Positions 35,056 through 44,087 are shown, numbered from the stretch's first letter. The stretch: DNA of 64,000 nt from Ga0077523 sp038324085 (GCA_038324085.1 JBBQHP010000006.1:62001-126000); one strand, 5' to 3'. A program made the numbers and translations. Notes: a model not told the origin generated them from the letters alone.

Positions 35056-37704
35056 ATGCGTGACGCAACCCCCCAGATCATCCGCCTTCAGGACTACACG
35101 CCGCCCGCCTTCCTCATCGACACCGTGCATCTGCACGTCGACATCCGCGACGATCACGTCCGGGTGCATGCGAAGCTCGCCGTGCGCCGCAACCCGGCGG
35201 CGGCGGATCAGTCTGCCCCGCTGGTGCTGGAGGGTGACGAGATCGTCCACGAATCCGCGTTGATCGACGCGCGCGTGCTCGACGCAGCCGAATTCGTCGC
35301 CGACGGCACGCAGTTGACGATCGCGCGCGTCCCGGCGGCCTTCGAGCTGGAAACTTTCGTGCGCATCGATCCGTTCCGCAATACCAAGTTGATGGGCTTC
35401 TTCCAGTCCAAGGACGGGCTGTTCTCGCAATGCGAGTCCGAAGGCTTCCGGCGGATCACCTGGTTCCTCGACCGGCCCGACGTGATGGCGAAGTACACGG
35501 TCAGCATCCACGCCGATCGCGCCCGCTACCCGGCGCTGCTGTCGAACGGCAATCTCGTCGCGCACGGCGAGGAGCCCGGCGGGCGCCACTGGGCGAAATG
35601 GGAAGATCCCTTTCCCAAGCCGTCGTACCTGTTCGCGATGGTCGCGGCCCGGCTCGACGTGCTCGAGGATCACTTCGTCACCCGTTCCGGCAAGCGCGCC
35701 GTGCTCCAGGTCTACGTCGAGCCTGGCAAGCTCGACCAGGCGGATTTCGCCATGGACTCGCTGAAGCGTTCGATGAAATGGGACGAGGACGTGTTCGGGC
35801 TCGAACTCGACCTCGAGCGCTTCATGATCGTTGCCGTGGGCGACTTCAACATGGGCGCGATGGAGAACAAGGGTCTCAACATCTTCAACACCAAGTACGT
35901 GCTGGCCCGCGGCGACACGGCAACCGACACCGACTATCTCAACATCGATCGCGTGGTGGCACACGAGTACTTTCACAACTGGACGGGCAACCGCGTCACT
36001 TGCCGCGACTGGTTCCAGTTGTCGCTCAAGGAGGGCCTCACTGTCTTCCGCGACCAGGAATACGGGGCCGACACCTACTCGCGACCGGTCCAGCGCATCC
36101 AGGAAGTGCGAGGCCTGCGGGCCGCGCAGTTTCCCGAGGATGCCGGCCCGATGGCGCACCCCGTGCGACCGCAGTCCTATATGGAAATCGGTAACTTCTA
36201 TACGGTCACCGTGTACGAGAAAGGCGCCGAGGTGGTGCGGATGATCCACACCCTGCTCGGCGCGCAGGGCTTCCGCAAGGGCATGGACCTGTACTTCGCG
36301 CGCCACGACGGACAGGCGGTGACGTGCGATGAATTCGTCCAGGCGATGCAGGATGCGAGCGGCGTGGATCTCGCGCAATTTCGCCGCTGGTACGACCAGG
36401 CCGGCACCCCGCACCTTGCCGTCAGCGGCGAATACGATGGTGCCACCAGGCGCTTCACGCTCACCGTGGAACAATCCTGCCCGCCCACCGCCGACCAGCC
36501 GCAGAAGCTGCCGTTCCATATTCCGCTCGCGCTGGGCCTGGTGGGTCCCGACGGCGAGGACCTGCCGCTACAACTTGCGGACGAGCAAGGGGCTTCCAGC
36601 GCCGAGCGCGTGCTGTCGGTCAGGCAGCCGCAGGAGCGATTCGTGTTCGAGAACGTCGGCGTGGCACCGGTGCCATCGCTGCTGCGGGGCTTCTCCGCGC
36701 CGGTGATCCTCGACTACGCCTATTCCGAAGCCGATCTCACGCATCTGATGACGCACGACAGCGACTCGTTCAACCGGTGGGAAGCGGGGCAACGGCTCGC
36801 CATGGGGCTCCTGCTGCGAGGCGTGGACGCGAGACGGGCAGGCAAGGCGTTCGATGCGCCCGCCGGATTCCTGGCGGCATTCGCGCGCATGCTGGACGAC
36901 GCGGCGCACGATCCGGCGTTCGCCGCCGAAGCCCTTTCGCTGCCGACCGAAGCGTACGTCGGCGAACAGATGGCCCTCGTCGATCCGGATGCGATCCATG
37001 CAGTGCGAGTGCGCGTACGACAGAAGATCGCCGAATCGCTTCGTGGCGAATTGCTGGCCACGTACCGCAGCATGGCGAATCCCGGACGTTACAGTCCGGA
37101 CGCCGCAGCCGCGGGTCGGCGCGCATTGCGCAACCTGTGCCTCGGCTATCTGATGGAACTCGACGACGACGACGAGATCCGGGCCATCTGCGTGGGTCAG
37201 TTCGAGGGCGCCGACAACATGACCGACACCATGGCGGCGCTGAGCGCACTGGCCAACTCGGAGTGCCCCGAAAGAGTCACGGCCCTGGAACGCTTCCACG
37301 CGCGCTGGCGCAAGGAAGCCCTGGTGCTCGACAAATGGTTCGCGGTCCAGGCCACCTCGCGCTTGCCTTCGACGATCGGGCGCGTACGGGAACTGCTGGT
37401 CCACCCGGACTTCGACATCAAGAATCCGAACCGCGTCCGATCGGTCATCGGCACCTTTGCCCAGGCCAATCCGGTGCGCTTCCACGCTGCTGATGGTGCC
37501 GGTTATGCACTCGTGGCCGAACAGATCGTGACCCTCGACGCACTCAACCCCCAGGTTGCCGCTCGGCTCGCGCGGGCCTTCGACCGCTGGAAGAAGTTCG
37601 ACAATGATCGACAGGTCCTCGTACGCACAGCGTTGTCGCGTATTCGCGCGCATCCTGGACTGTCCAGGGACGTCACGGAAGTGGTGACGAGGGCGTTGGC
37701 GTAG
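35056..37704 (+). CDS. pepN: Aminopeptidase N (M1 family)
   Basis: An 882-residue zinc aminopeptidase of the usual proteobacterial PepN length. The exopeptidase motif GAMENKGLNIFNTKYV is followed by VVAHEYFHNWTGNRVTCRDW with the HExxH zinc site, and the third zinc ligand is in LSLKEGLTVFRDQEY. The C-terminal alpha-helical domain (about 550-882) is complete, ending with VARLARAFDRWKKFDNDRQV. It removes N-terminal residues from peptides in the cytoplasm as a general turnover enzyme. It stands alone on the plus strand, followed by 780 bases without a strong gene. Confidence 0.95.
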   Translation: MRDATPQIIRLQDYTPPAFLIDTVHLHVDIRDDHVRVHAKLAVRRNPAAADQSAPLVLEGDEIVHESALIDARVLDAAEFVADGTQLTIARVPAAFELETFVRIDPFRNTKLMGFFQSKDGLFSQCESEGFRRITWFLDRPDVMAKYTVSIHADRARYPALLSNGNLVAHGEEPGGRHWAKWEDPFPKPSYLFAMVAARLDVLEDHFVTRSGKRAVLQVYVEPGKLDQADFAMDSLKRSMKWDEDVFGLELDLERFMIVAVGDFNMGAMENKGLNIFNTKYVLARGDTATDTDYLNIDRVVAHEYFHNWTGNRVTCRDWFQLSLKEGLTVFRDQEYGADTYSRPVQRIQEVRGLRAAQFPEDAGPMAHPVRPQSYMEIGNFYTVTVYEKGAEVVRMIHTLLGAQGFRKGMDLYFARHDGQAVTCDEFVQAMQDASGVDLAQFRRWYDQAGTPHLAVSGEYDGATRRFTLTVEQSCPPTADQPQKLPFHIPLALGLVGPDGEDLPLQLADEQGASSAERVLSVRQPQERFVFENVGVAPVPSLLRGFSAPVILDYAYSEADLTHLMTHDSDSFNRWEAGQRLAMGLLLRGVDARRAGKAFDAPAGFLAAFARMLDDAAHDPAFAAEALSLPTEAYVGEQMALVDPDAIHAVRVRVRQKIAESLRGELLATYRSMANPGRYSPDAAAAGRRALRNLCLGYLMELDDDDEIRAICVGQFEGADNMTDTMAALSALANSECPERVTALERFHARWRKEALVLDKWFAVQATSRLPSTIGRVRELLVHPDFDIKNPNRVRSVIGTFAQANPVRFHAADGAGYALVAEQIVTLDALNPQVAARLARAFDRWKKFDNDRQVLVRTALSRIRAHPGLSRDVTEVVTRALA

Positions 37705-37733
37705 GCACGGCGCCGAGCGCCCGACAGCCGGCG

Positions 37734-37916
37734 TCAGGGTACCGGCACCACCACCAGTTCGCTGTATTCCGCGAGCAGCATTTCCTCGTCGGTCGTCGCG
37801 GCGCGTTCGCGCTCGAGTTCGAGAAAGGCGCGCATGGCCGCCAGAAGCAATGTGGAGCGCCGTAAGCCGGTGGCGGAGGTTTCGGGCGCGGGCGTATGAG
37901 GTTGTATCGGCCACAT
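37734..37916 (-). CDS. Small hypothetical protein
   Basis: A 60-residue frame starting ATG 37916 with the sequence MWPIQPHTPAPETSATGLRR, then a well-formed amphipathic helix (STLLLAAMRAFLELERERAA) and a hydrophobic end (EYSELVVVPVP). The Leu/Glu-rich helix looks more protein-like than nearby shadow frames, but there is no family match and no neighbour support. It lies between pepN and the tandem repeat on the opposite strand to pepN. It could be a chance frame. Confidence 0.35.
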   Translation of the reverse strand: MWPIQPHTPAPETSATGLRRSTLLLAAMRAFLELERERAATTDEEMLLAEYSELVVVPVP

Positions 37917-38064
37917 GGCAATGCTCCTCGGCGTTCGGTTCTTGCGCGGTGGATTCCGGCGACCCGGCGGCAGGTTCTGCCTTCATGCACGCAATACGTA
38001 TGCCGCCCGCGCCCGGATGCCTGAACCTCACGCCGACGGGTCGGCAGGGCAACGTGGATGGGGT

Positions 38065-38489
38065 GGGGATCGACGGCCAGGCGAGCGCTGGCGGAGACCG
38101 AAACGATGCTGGTCGAACCTCGTGGTGGGGAATGAGGTCGCGAGTGCGAGCCACCCGGCGAGGGGCCCCGCGAAGTTCGCGGGGATCGACGGCCAGGCGA
38201 GCGCTTGCGGAGACCGAAACGATCCTGGTCGAACCCCGTGGCGGGGGATGAGGTCGCAAGTGCGAGCCACCCGGCGAGGGGCCCCGCGAAGTTCGCGGGG
38301 ATCGACGGCCAGGCGAGCGCTGGCGGAGACCGAAACGATCCTGGTCGAACCTCGTGGCGGGGAATGAGGTCGCGAGTGCGAGCCACCCGGCGAGGGGCCC
38401 CGCGAAGTCCGCGGGGATCGACGGCCAGGCGAGCGCTGGCGGAGACCGAAACGATACTGGTCGAACCTCGTGGCCGGAAATGAGGTCGC
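38065..38489. repeat. 116-bp tandem repeat, 3.7 copies
   Basis: Units begin at 38065, 38181, 38297 and 38413, each opening GGGGATCGACGGCCAGGCGA, with an exact 116-base period and only a few substitutions between copies. The last copy is cut at 38489, the last base of the thioesterase stop codon on the minus strand. The period is not a multiple of three, so the array is non-coding. At each of the three unit junctions CCCCGCG and CGCGGGG flank a 5-base loop (AAGTT or AAGTC), giving a 7-bp hairpin. No spacers are present, so it is not a CRISPR array. Whether copies occur elsewhere in the genome is unknown. Confidence 0.93.
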
Positions 38490-38890
38490 TAGCGCGCCTT
38501 CGCCTCGACTCGCTGGACGAAGCGCGCCCGATCGATGACTGCCCGCTCGTGGATGCCCTCGCCGATGCGCTCGCGTTCGTCCTCGGCCCAGATCTCGAAG
38601 GTGAGGATCTTGCCGTCCACCTTGACTAGCCTCGAGCGGGCGACCACGCGCATCCCCGATGGCGTCGCCGCGATGTGACGAATGTCGACCCGCACCCCGA
38701 CGGTGGTGCGGCCCACCCCCACGAATGGTTCCACCGACGTTCCGGCCGCGGTCTCCATCAGTCCGATCATCATCGGCGTGGAAAAAACGTCGACGAATCC
38801 GCTGCCCAGATCGGATGCCAGGTTACCCGGTCCGGCCACGACCTCGGCGCTGCCCTCGATGCCTGGCACCAGTTCCTGTGGCTCGTTCAT
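38489..38890 (-). CDS. Hotdog thioesterase, FlK-like
   Basis: A 133-residue hotdog-fold protein. DVFSTPMMIGLMETAAGTSV holds the Thr and Glu positions used by the fluoroacetyl-CoA thioesterase family, and ERIGEGIHERAVIDRARF the conserved His near the C-terminus (G-x-G-x-H-E-R). TTVGVRVDIRHIAATPSGMR is the family's central strand pair. It would hydrolyse an acyl-CoA in the cytoplasm; the natural acyl group is unknown and most homologues are not fluoroacetate enzymes. It starts 15 bases after the stop of a Liv-type binding protein on the same strand. Its stop abuts the tandem repeat. Confidence 0.87.
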   Translation of the reverse strand: MNEPQELVPGIEGSAEVVAGPGNLASDLGSGFVDVFSTPMMIGLMETAAGTSVEPFVGVGRTTVGVRVDIRHIAATPSGMRVVARSRLVKVDGKILTFEIWAEDERERIGEGIHERAVIDRARFVQRVEAKAR

Positions 38891-38904
38891 GCGCTTGCGA
38901 CTCC

Positions 38905-40041
38905 CTATTTCTGGTCGATCGGGAATTCCACCGTGCGGATGAAAACCAGCCGGCCCTGCTCGTTGCGCACGACCGTGTAGCCGTGCAAGCCGTCACCATT
39001 GGCGTCGAAGTTGTACGTACCCTCGATGCCCTTCAGTCCGCGGGTCGCCAGCAGCGCCTTGCGGATCGATTCGGGGTCGGTCGCGCCGGCCGCCTCAATG
39101 GCGTGTTTCAGCAGGTGCAGCGCCGCGTACGACCAGGCGGAATAGAGGTCCGGATCGAAGCCGTGCTTCGCCTTGAACTTCGCCGCGAACGCCTTGCTCT
39201 CCCGATTCGCCTCGGGAAAGAAGTCGGTCACCACATAGCTCCCCCAGAGAGCATCGCCGGCCAGCTTGAGCGCGGTATCCGTGGCGAGCGATGTCGATCC
39301 GATCCAGTCGGCATCGACGCCGAGCTGCTTCGCCTGCTTCGCGAAGATGCCGACGTCGGGTGAGTTGGTCATGTAGCTGCCGATGATGTCCGCCCCGGAC
39401 TTCTTCAGCGCGAGCAATACGGCGGTGAAATCCTGCTGGTTGTTGCTGTAACCCTGCACCAGCACCGGTTCCACACCCTGCCCCTTGAGCGCTGCGACGA
39501 GTGCGTTCTTGCCATTCGTTCCGAAAGAATCGGTGGAATGGATGATCGCCCACTTGCGCTTGCCGATCACCTCGAGGCCGTAGGAGGCCATCACGCGCGA
39601 GGAATACAGGTCGTTGGGACGGACCCGGAAGATCCACGGATTGTTGACACGGGTGAGGCTCGGGTCGCTGCCTCCGATGATCGCGGGCAGCTTCGTCTTC
39701 GCGATGGTGGGCGAGGCTGCCTGCACCTGGGTACTGCGCATCGGGCCTACCACGGCCACCACCTGCTGTTCCACAAGCCTGGAATACGCCAGCACGGTGC
39801 CGGGATTGGTGCTCTGGTTGTCTTCGACGACCAGCGCCACGGGGCGACCGAGGATGCCGCCCGCAGCATTGATCTCGTCGACCGCGAGACGCACGCCGTC
39901 CAGCGTCAGCACGCCGGCTTCGGCCTGCGGCCCGGTCGTCTCATCCACCAGGCCGATGCGGACGGGATCGGCGGCCTGTCCCGCGCTCGCCGCCGCGAAC
40001 AACGCCAAGCCCAGTGCCAGAGCCGCGACGCGTCGCTCCAT
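38905..40041 (-). CDS. Branched-chain amino-acid-type ABC substrate-binding protein
   Basis: A 378-residue periplasmic binding protein of the LivJ/LivK (Peripla_BP_6) type. The signal peptide is MERRVAALALGLALFAAASA with an AGQAA cleavage region. DPVRIGLVDETTGPQAEAGV, VRLAVDEINAAGGILGRPVA and VVGPMRSTQVQAASPTIAKT are hallmark segments. Such proteins bind amino acids, amides, urea or aromatic acids and deliver them to Liv-type ABC permeases. No permease genes are adjacent; the Liv-type set at 61472-64000 lies over 20 kb away. It is followed by the thioesterase on the same strand. Confidence 0.9.
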   Translation of the reverse strand: MERRVAALALGLALFAAASAGQAADPVRIGLVDETTGPQAEAGVLTLDGVRLAVDEINAAGGILGRPVALVVEDNQSTNPGTVLAYSRLVEQQVVAVVGPMRSTQVQAASPTIAKTKLPAIIGGSDPSLTRVNNPWIFRVRPNDLYSSRVMASYGLEVIGKRKWAIIHSTDSFGTNGKNALVAALKGQGVEPVLVQGYSNNQQDFTAVLLALKKSGADIIGSYMTNSPDVGIFAKQAKQLGVDADWIGSTSLATDTALKLAGDALWGSYVVTDFFPEANRESKAFAAKFKAKHGFDPDLYSAWSYAALHLLKHAIEAAGATDPESIRKALLATRGLKGIEGTYNFDANGDGLHGYTVVRNEQGRLVFIRTVEFPIDQK

Positions 40042-40405
40042 GTGTGTCCTCCCTTGGGGTTCGCCTTGTCGAGCCGGGTCGCATCGACAGATCGCGAATA
40101 GTTACGAGCAAGACTTGCGCAGTCATCCGCGCCGTCTCCGGGCCGAAAGCAGTATTGTTCCAGAAATCCCCTTGAATCTGGTGCGGGCGAACGACCGGAC
40201 AGCGGAGCTTGCGCAATGCCGTTTCGGAGTGCCCGAGTCGCGACATCGCTGCGACATCGCTCGCACCGACCACGCATCCGCCGACCCTTACCCGGGCGTC
40301 GTTCACGCTGTGTAGACTCGCAGTAAATGCTCCGGATGTCCGGCCCGCGCCGTGCGGGTCGGTATCCCGGACGCATGACAATCCCGACCACTCAGGAGTT
40401 CGCCC
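40042..40405. other. Divergent intergenic region, 364 bases
   Basis: Lies between the divergent starts of the Liv-type binding protein and the M20 peptidase. It should hold both promoters. The binding-protein gene has a GGGAGG ribosome site just upstream of its ATG. I could not assign a convincing promoter pair, hairpin or gene here. Confidence 0.4.
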
Positions 40406-41698
40406 ATGCGCCGCATTGCATTGTGTCTGCCGCTGTTCGTGACCCTCGCGTCGTCCGCCGCTGCGCAGGATCTTGCCGCTGCGGTGGATCAAGGGATCCG
40501 CGCCATGGAACCCAGGATCATCGCCTGGCGGCGGGAGCTTCACGAACTTCCTGAACTGTCGAACCGCGAGACCCGCACCGCCGAACTGATCGCCGCACAT
40601 CTGCGCAGACTCGGCATGGACGTCACGACCGGCGTGGCGCACACCGGCGTGGTCGGGCTGCTCAAGGGCGGCAGGCCCGGGCGCGTGGTCGCGCTGCGTG
40701 CGGACATGGATGCATTGCCCGTGGTCGAGGACGTGGACTTGCCCTTCAAGTCCACGGTGAAGACCGACTACAACGGCCAGCAGGTCGGCGTCATGCATGC
40801 CTGCGGTCACGATGCCCACATGGCCATTCTGCTGGGCGTGGCGGAAGCGCTCGCTGGCGTGCGCGACCGGTTGCCCGGCAGCGTCAAGTTCATCTTCCAG
40901 CCGGCCGAAGAAGGTCCGCCACCCGGCGAGGAGGGCGGCGCATCCCTGATGGTCCGGGACGGCGCCCTGCAGAACCCGAAACCGGACGCGATCTTCGGCC
41001 TGCATGTGATGGCCGGCATGCCCGCCGGCATGATCGCGTACCGCGCCGGCCCGTTGATGGCCAGCGCCGACTGGCTCTACATCACCGTGAAAGGCCGACA
41101 GACCCATGGTGCCTGGCCCTGGGCCGGCGTCGATCCGGTGATCACTTCCGCGCAGATCCTGGGCGGCTTGCAGAACATCGTCGCGCGCCAGATCGACGTG
41201 TCGAAGGAGCCCGCGGTCGTGACCGTCGGCACCATTCACGGTGGGACGCGCAAGAACATCATTCCCGAGCAGGTCGAGATGAGCGGCACCATCCGCAGCT
41301 TCGACGAGGACATGCGCCACGACATCCATGCGCGGATTCAGCGTATCGCGCAATCCATCGCCGCGGCCAACGATGCCAGCGCCGACGTGAAGATCGACGA
41401 GGCGGTTCCGGTCACGGTGAACGATCCGGCGCTCACGGAGAAGATGCTGCCCACGTTGAAGCGCATCGGCGGCGAAGGCGGGTCGAAGGTGGCGCAGCGC
41501 GTGATGGTCGCGGAAGATTTCGCCTATTTCCAGCAGCAGGTGCCGGGCATGTTCTACTTCGTGGGCATTACGCCGAAGGACCAGGACATGTCCAAGGCAG
41601 CGTCGAACCACTCGCCCCGCTTCTACATCGACGAATCGGGGCTGCTGCAGGGCGCACGATCGCTCGCGGCGCTCGCAGTGGATTTTCTGTCCCAGTGA
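40406..41698 (+). CDS. M20D amidohydrolase (hippurate hydrolase/IAA-amino-acid hydrolase-like), exported
   Basis: A 430-residue metallopeptidase with a signal peptide (MRRIALCLPLFVTLASSAAA). ALRADMDALPVVEDVDLPFK and HACGHDAHMAILLGVAEAL contain conserved metal ligands, and FQPAEEGPPPGEEG the catalytic and bridging Glu residues. The dimerisation domain follows (VKGRQTHGAWPWAGVDPVIT). Family members cleave N-acyl amino acids such as hippurate or indoleacetyl conjugates, usually in the cytoplasm; the signal peptide places this one in the periplasm. ATG 40406 follows CAGGAG at about 9 bases. It is a single gene. Confidence 0.92.
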   Translation: MRRIALCLPLFVTLASSAAAQDLAAAVDQGIRAMEPRIIAWRRELHELPELSNRETRTAELIAAHLRRLGMDVTTGVAHTGVVGLLKGGRPGRVVALRADMDALPVVEDVDLPFKSTVKTDYNGQQVGVMHACGHDAHMAILLGVAEALAGVRDRLPGSVKFIFQPAEEGPPPGEEGGASLMVRDGALQNPKPDAIFGLHVMAGMPAGMIAYRAGPLMASADWLYITVKGRQTHGAWPWAGVDPVITSAQILGGLQNIVARQIDVSKEPAVVTVGTIHGGTRKNIIPEQVEMSGTIRSFDEDMRHDIHARIQRIAQSIAAANDASADVKIDEAVPVTVNDPALTEKMLPTLKRIGGEGGSKVAQRVMVAEDFAYFQQQVPGMFYFVGITPKDQDMSKAASNHSPRFYIDESGLLQGARSLAALAVDFLSQ

Positions 41699-42022
41699 GG
41701 ACACCGTCCGTCGCCCGACGGGAGACGAACACCGTGTCGGCACCGGTCGCTGCCCTTGGCGCCGTCGCGGGCGTCGCGGCCCGATGCGGGCGCGGGCTGT
41801 CCGCTTCGGCTCCGTTCCCACCGGTGCAGCCGAAACGCGCGCCAACGCGATCGAGGGCCGATGCTAAAGTAAGGCCGTGCGCCTGCAGGTGAGGTGATGA
41901 CCCGGTGACCCGTCACGCATCGGCGCCACGCCGCCCCGGCCGATTCTTCTCGATCGGCCGACCGCAGTCGCGCCGCAGGGCCGATGCCAACATCCCGACC
42001 GGAACACTCTGACCGCACCAGC
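41699..42022. other. Intergenic region before the ArsR-type gene
   Basis: 324 bases with no convincing gene on either strand. A short AT-richer segment (CTAAAGTAAGG, about 41862-41872) could be part of a promoter for the regulator. No hairpin with a T-run was found after the M20 stop. Confidence 0.3.
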
Positions 42023-42313
42023 ATGGCAGCCTCCAGGGACCGCCTGACGGACCGGCAGTTCGCTCGGATCTCCCGCGCGCTGGCCGAACCGCGCCGCTAC
42101 CGGATCCTGAAGGAGATCGGCGCCAGCGCCGATCCAATGCCCTGCAGCGTCCTGCTGCAGGCCCACGAGATCAGTGCCGCCACCCTGTCGCATCACATCA
42201 AGGAACTGGAAACCGCGGGTCTGGTCCACATCATTCGCGAAGGCAGGTTCATGAACATCGTGCTCCAGCGCGAGGTGTTGCGCACCTACCTGAAGCAGCT
42301 CGCTACGATCTGA
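42023..42313 (+). CDS. ArsR-family transcriptional regulator
   Basis: A 96-residue winged-helix protein. QFARISRALAEPRRYRILKE is the first helix pair, CSVLLQAHEISAATLSHHIK the recognition helix, and ELETAGLVHIIREGRFMNIV the wing, ending YLKQLA. This fits ArsR-type (HTH_5/HTH_20) repressors. The metal-binding CVC motif of arsenic sensors is absent; one Cys is present near residue 46. It may thus respond to a redox or organic signal. ATG 42023 is chosen over the upstream 41984. A palindrome overlapping a promoter just downstream (42357-42366) suggests control of the following DUF427 gene. Confidence 0.88.
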   Translation: MAASRDRLTDRQFARISRALAEPRRYRILKEIGASADPMPCSVLLQAHEISAATLSHHIKELETAGLVHIIREGRFMNIVLQREVLRTYLKQLATI

Positions 42314-42333
42314 ATCATGCGTGCAATGTGCGC

Positions 42334-42366
42334 TTGACTTTCGCCCTCTGCAATTTGATGATCATC
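42334..42366 (+). promoter_or_regulatory. Promoter with palindromic operator before the DUF427 gene
   Basis: TTGACT at 42334-42339, a 17-base spacer and GATGAT at 42357-42362 make a plausible sigma-70 promoter about 60 bases before ATG 42429. The -10 box is half of the perfect palindrome GATGATCATC (42357-42366), which extends to 16 bases with one mismatched pair (TTTGATGATCATCTAA). A dimeric regulator bound here would block transcription; the ArsR-type gene just upstream is the obvious candidate. Confidence 0.5.
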
Positions 42367-42428
42367 TAAGTATTGGCTGGCGGGCAAACCGGCCATGATG
42401 GTGTTTCGCGCCAAAGGAATCCGAACGC

Positions 42429-42809
42429 ATGACGGACAAGTCGATGAAGGTCCCGGGTCCGGACCACCCGATCACGATCGTGGCGAACCCGAAACGCGTG
42501 ATCGTGACCGTCGGGAATCGCACGGTAGCCGACACGCGGGCTGCGCTGACGTTGCGGGAGGCGACCTATCCCGAAGTCCAGTACATTCCCCGCAAGGATG
42601 TCGACATGTCGCTGCTGCAGCGCACCGATCGCGCGACCCATTGTCCCTACAAGGGCGACTGCGCGTACTACACCATCCCGGCGGGCGGCGAGCGTTCCGT
42701 CAACGCCGCGTGGAGCTATGAGGCGTTGCATGCGGCTATGGCGCAGATCGCGGGTCATCTCGCTTTCTATGCGGAGCGTGTCGACACCATCGAAGAGCGT
42801 GCCGGGTGA
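42429..42809 (+). CDS. DUF427 domain-containing protein
   Basis: A 126-residue DUF427 protein. ITIVANPKRVIVTVGNRTVA, TLREATYPEVQYIPRKDVDM and the HCPYKGDCAYYTIP segment are diagnostic: a beta-tent fold with a conserved Cys-containing C-P-x-K-G loop. The function is not firmly known. The conserved loop suggests ligand binding. It follows the ArsR-type gene by 115 bases, with a promoter and palindrome between them, and precedes egtD by about 100 bases on the same strand. Family assignment is secure. Confidence 0.93.
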   Translation: MTDKSMKVPGPDHPITIVANPKRVIVTVGNRTVADTRAALTLREATYPEVQYIPRKDVDMSLLQRTDRATHCPYKGDCAYYTIPAGGERSVNAAWSYEALHAAMAQIAGHLAFYAERVDTIEERAG

Positions 42810-42910
42810 GTTGCGGCGCGGGTGCGACAACCTGATAATTCTTGCGTGATGATCGACGGCATCGCCTCTGTGCCGGTCCAGTTCGAAGCATACGACTCGT
42901 GGGGCCCGAC

Positions 42911-43903
42911 ATGAGACGAACCGCCGTTCCGCTCCACGTAGTGCCGGCACGCAATCGCGCCGCGACTTCAGAGTTCGCTCGCGATTTTCTCGCCGGGCTC
43001 GCGGTTCGTCCGCGCCGCATCGCACCCAAGTACTTCTACGATGCCGCGGGTTCCGCGCTGTTCGACCGCATCTGCGAGCTGCCCGAGTACTACCCCACGC
43101 GCACCGAGTTGCGCATTCTTGCCGAGCGAGCTCCCGAGATTGCTGCGCAGATCGGACCGCGCGCGGAGATCGTCGAGTTCGGTGCCGGATCTCTCACCAA
43201 GGTGCGCCTCCTGTTCGATGCCTTCCAGGCCGGCGATGCCCCGTCGCGTTACCTGCCGGTCGACATCTCGGGCGAGCACCTCGAAGTCGCCGCGCAACGG
43301 CTGCGCGCGGACTATCCGCGTCTCGCCATCCAGCCTGTCGTCGCGGACTACTCCAAGGCGATGTCTCTGCCCGCGCCCGGCGACGGAGCGGGGCAGCGTG
43401 TCGGGTTCTTCCCCGGTTCGACGATCGGCAACTTCGATCCCGACGATGCGCTCGCCTTCCTGAAATCGACCGCCCGACTGCTGCGTGGCGGGAGCATGCT
43501 GATCGGCGTCGATCTGATCAAGGACCCGGCCAGGCTGCACGCCGCCTACAACGATGCCGAAGGTGTGACGGCGGCGTTCAATCTGAATCTGCTGGAACGG
43601 GCGAATCGGGAACTCGGCGCGAATTTCGATCTCGATGCCTTTGCGCACTACGCGTTCTACAACACCCAGCCAAGGCGCATGGAGATGAACCTGGTCGCCC
43701 GCCGCACGCAGAACGTGGAGGTGTGCGGTGAACCGTTCACTCTTGCGCAAGGCGATGCCATTCACACCGAGAGTTCCTACAAGTACACCGTCGACGATTT
43801 CCGCTGGCTGGCCGTTCGGGCGGGGTATCGGGCAGGGCCGGTATGGATCGACGACGAACGATTGTTCAGTGTGCATTGGCTGTACGCGCCCACCGACTCT
43901 TGA
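42911..43903 (+). CDS. egtD: L-histidine N-alpha-methyltransferase EgtD
   Basis: A 330-residue SAM-dependent enzyme that trimethylates histidine to hercynine, the first step of ergothioneine synthesis. PKYFYDAAGSALFDRICELP and EYYPTRTELRIL are the substrate-side motifs, IVEFGAGSLTKVRLLFDAF the SAM loop, FFPGSTIGNFDP a conserved core, and IHTESSYKYTVDDFRWLAVR the C-terminal signature with Glu and Ser contacts to histidine. ATG 42911 matches the family N-terminus; a TTG at 42842 is a less likely start. The usual partner egtB is not next to it nor elsewhere in the window, so it must lie outside or be absent. Confidence 0.94.
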   Translation: MRRTAVPLHVVPARNRAATSEFARDFLAGLAVRPRRIAPKYFYDAAGSALFDRICELPEYYPTRTELRILAERAPEIAAQIGPRAEIVEFGAGSLTKVRLLFDAFQAGDAPSRYLPVDISGEHLEVAAQRLRADYPRLAIQPVVADYSKAMSLPAPGDGAGQRVGFFPGSTIGNFDPDDALAFLKSTARLLRGGSMLIGVDLIKDPARLHAAYNDAEGVTAAFNLNLLERANRELGANFDLDAFAHYAFYNTQPRRMEMNLVARRTQNVEVCGEPFTLAQGDAIHTESSYKYTVDDFRWLAVRAGYRAGPVWIDDERLFSVHWLYAPTDS

Positions 43904-44087
43904 TTCCCGTGGTGGTGACACGCGTGCGGAGCGCCCTCGCCGGCATGACCAGACAGCCGGTCCTGCCAACGGAACCGGTATCGGCGCGATCGCCCGATCC
44001 CATGGCAGATGCGTAATGCGGCAGTGACAATCCCTCCGGTCAGGGGCTACGATGCCTGCGGCACGCACCCTGCGAGGTTCCTCAACC

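Noticed and set aside
37705..38064. tRNA or other stable RNA between pepN and the repeat
   Set aside because: No cloverleaf pairing or T-loop sequence was found here or in other larger gaps of the window.
37673..38386. Open frames running through the 116-bp repeats on both strands
   Set aside because: The repeat period is not a multiple of three, so each unit is read in a different frame; the products are Arg/Ser/Pro-rich artefacts.
38065..38489. CRISPR array
   Set aside because: The whole 116-base unit repeats without unique spacers, and no cas genes are present.
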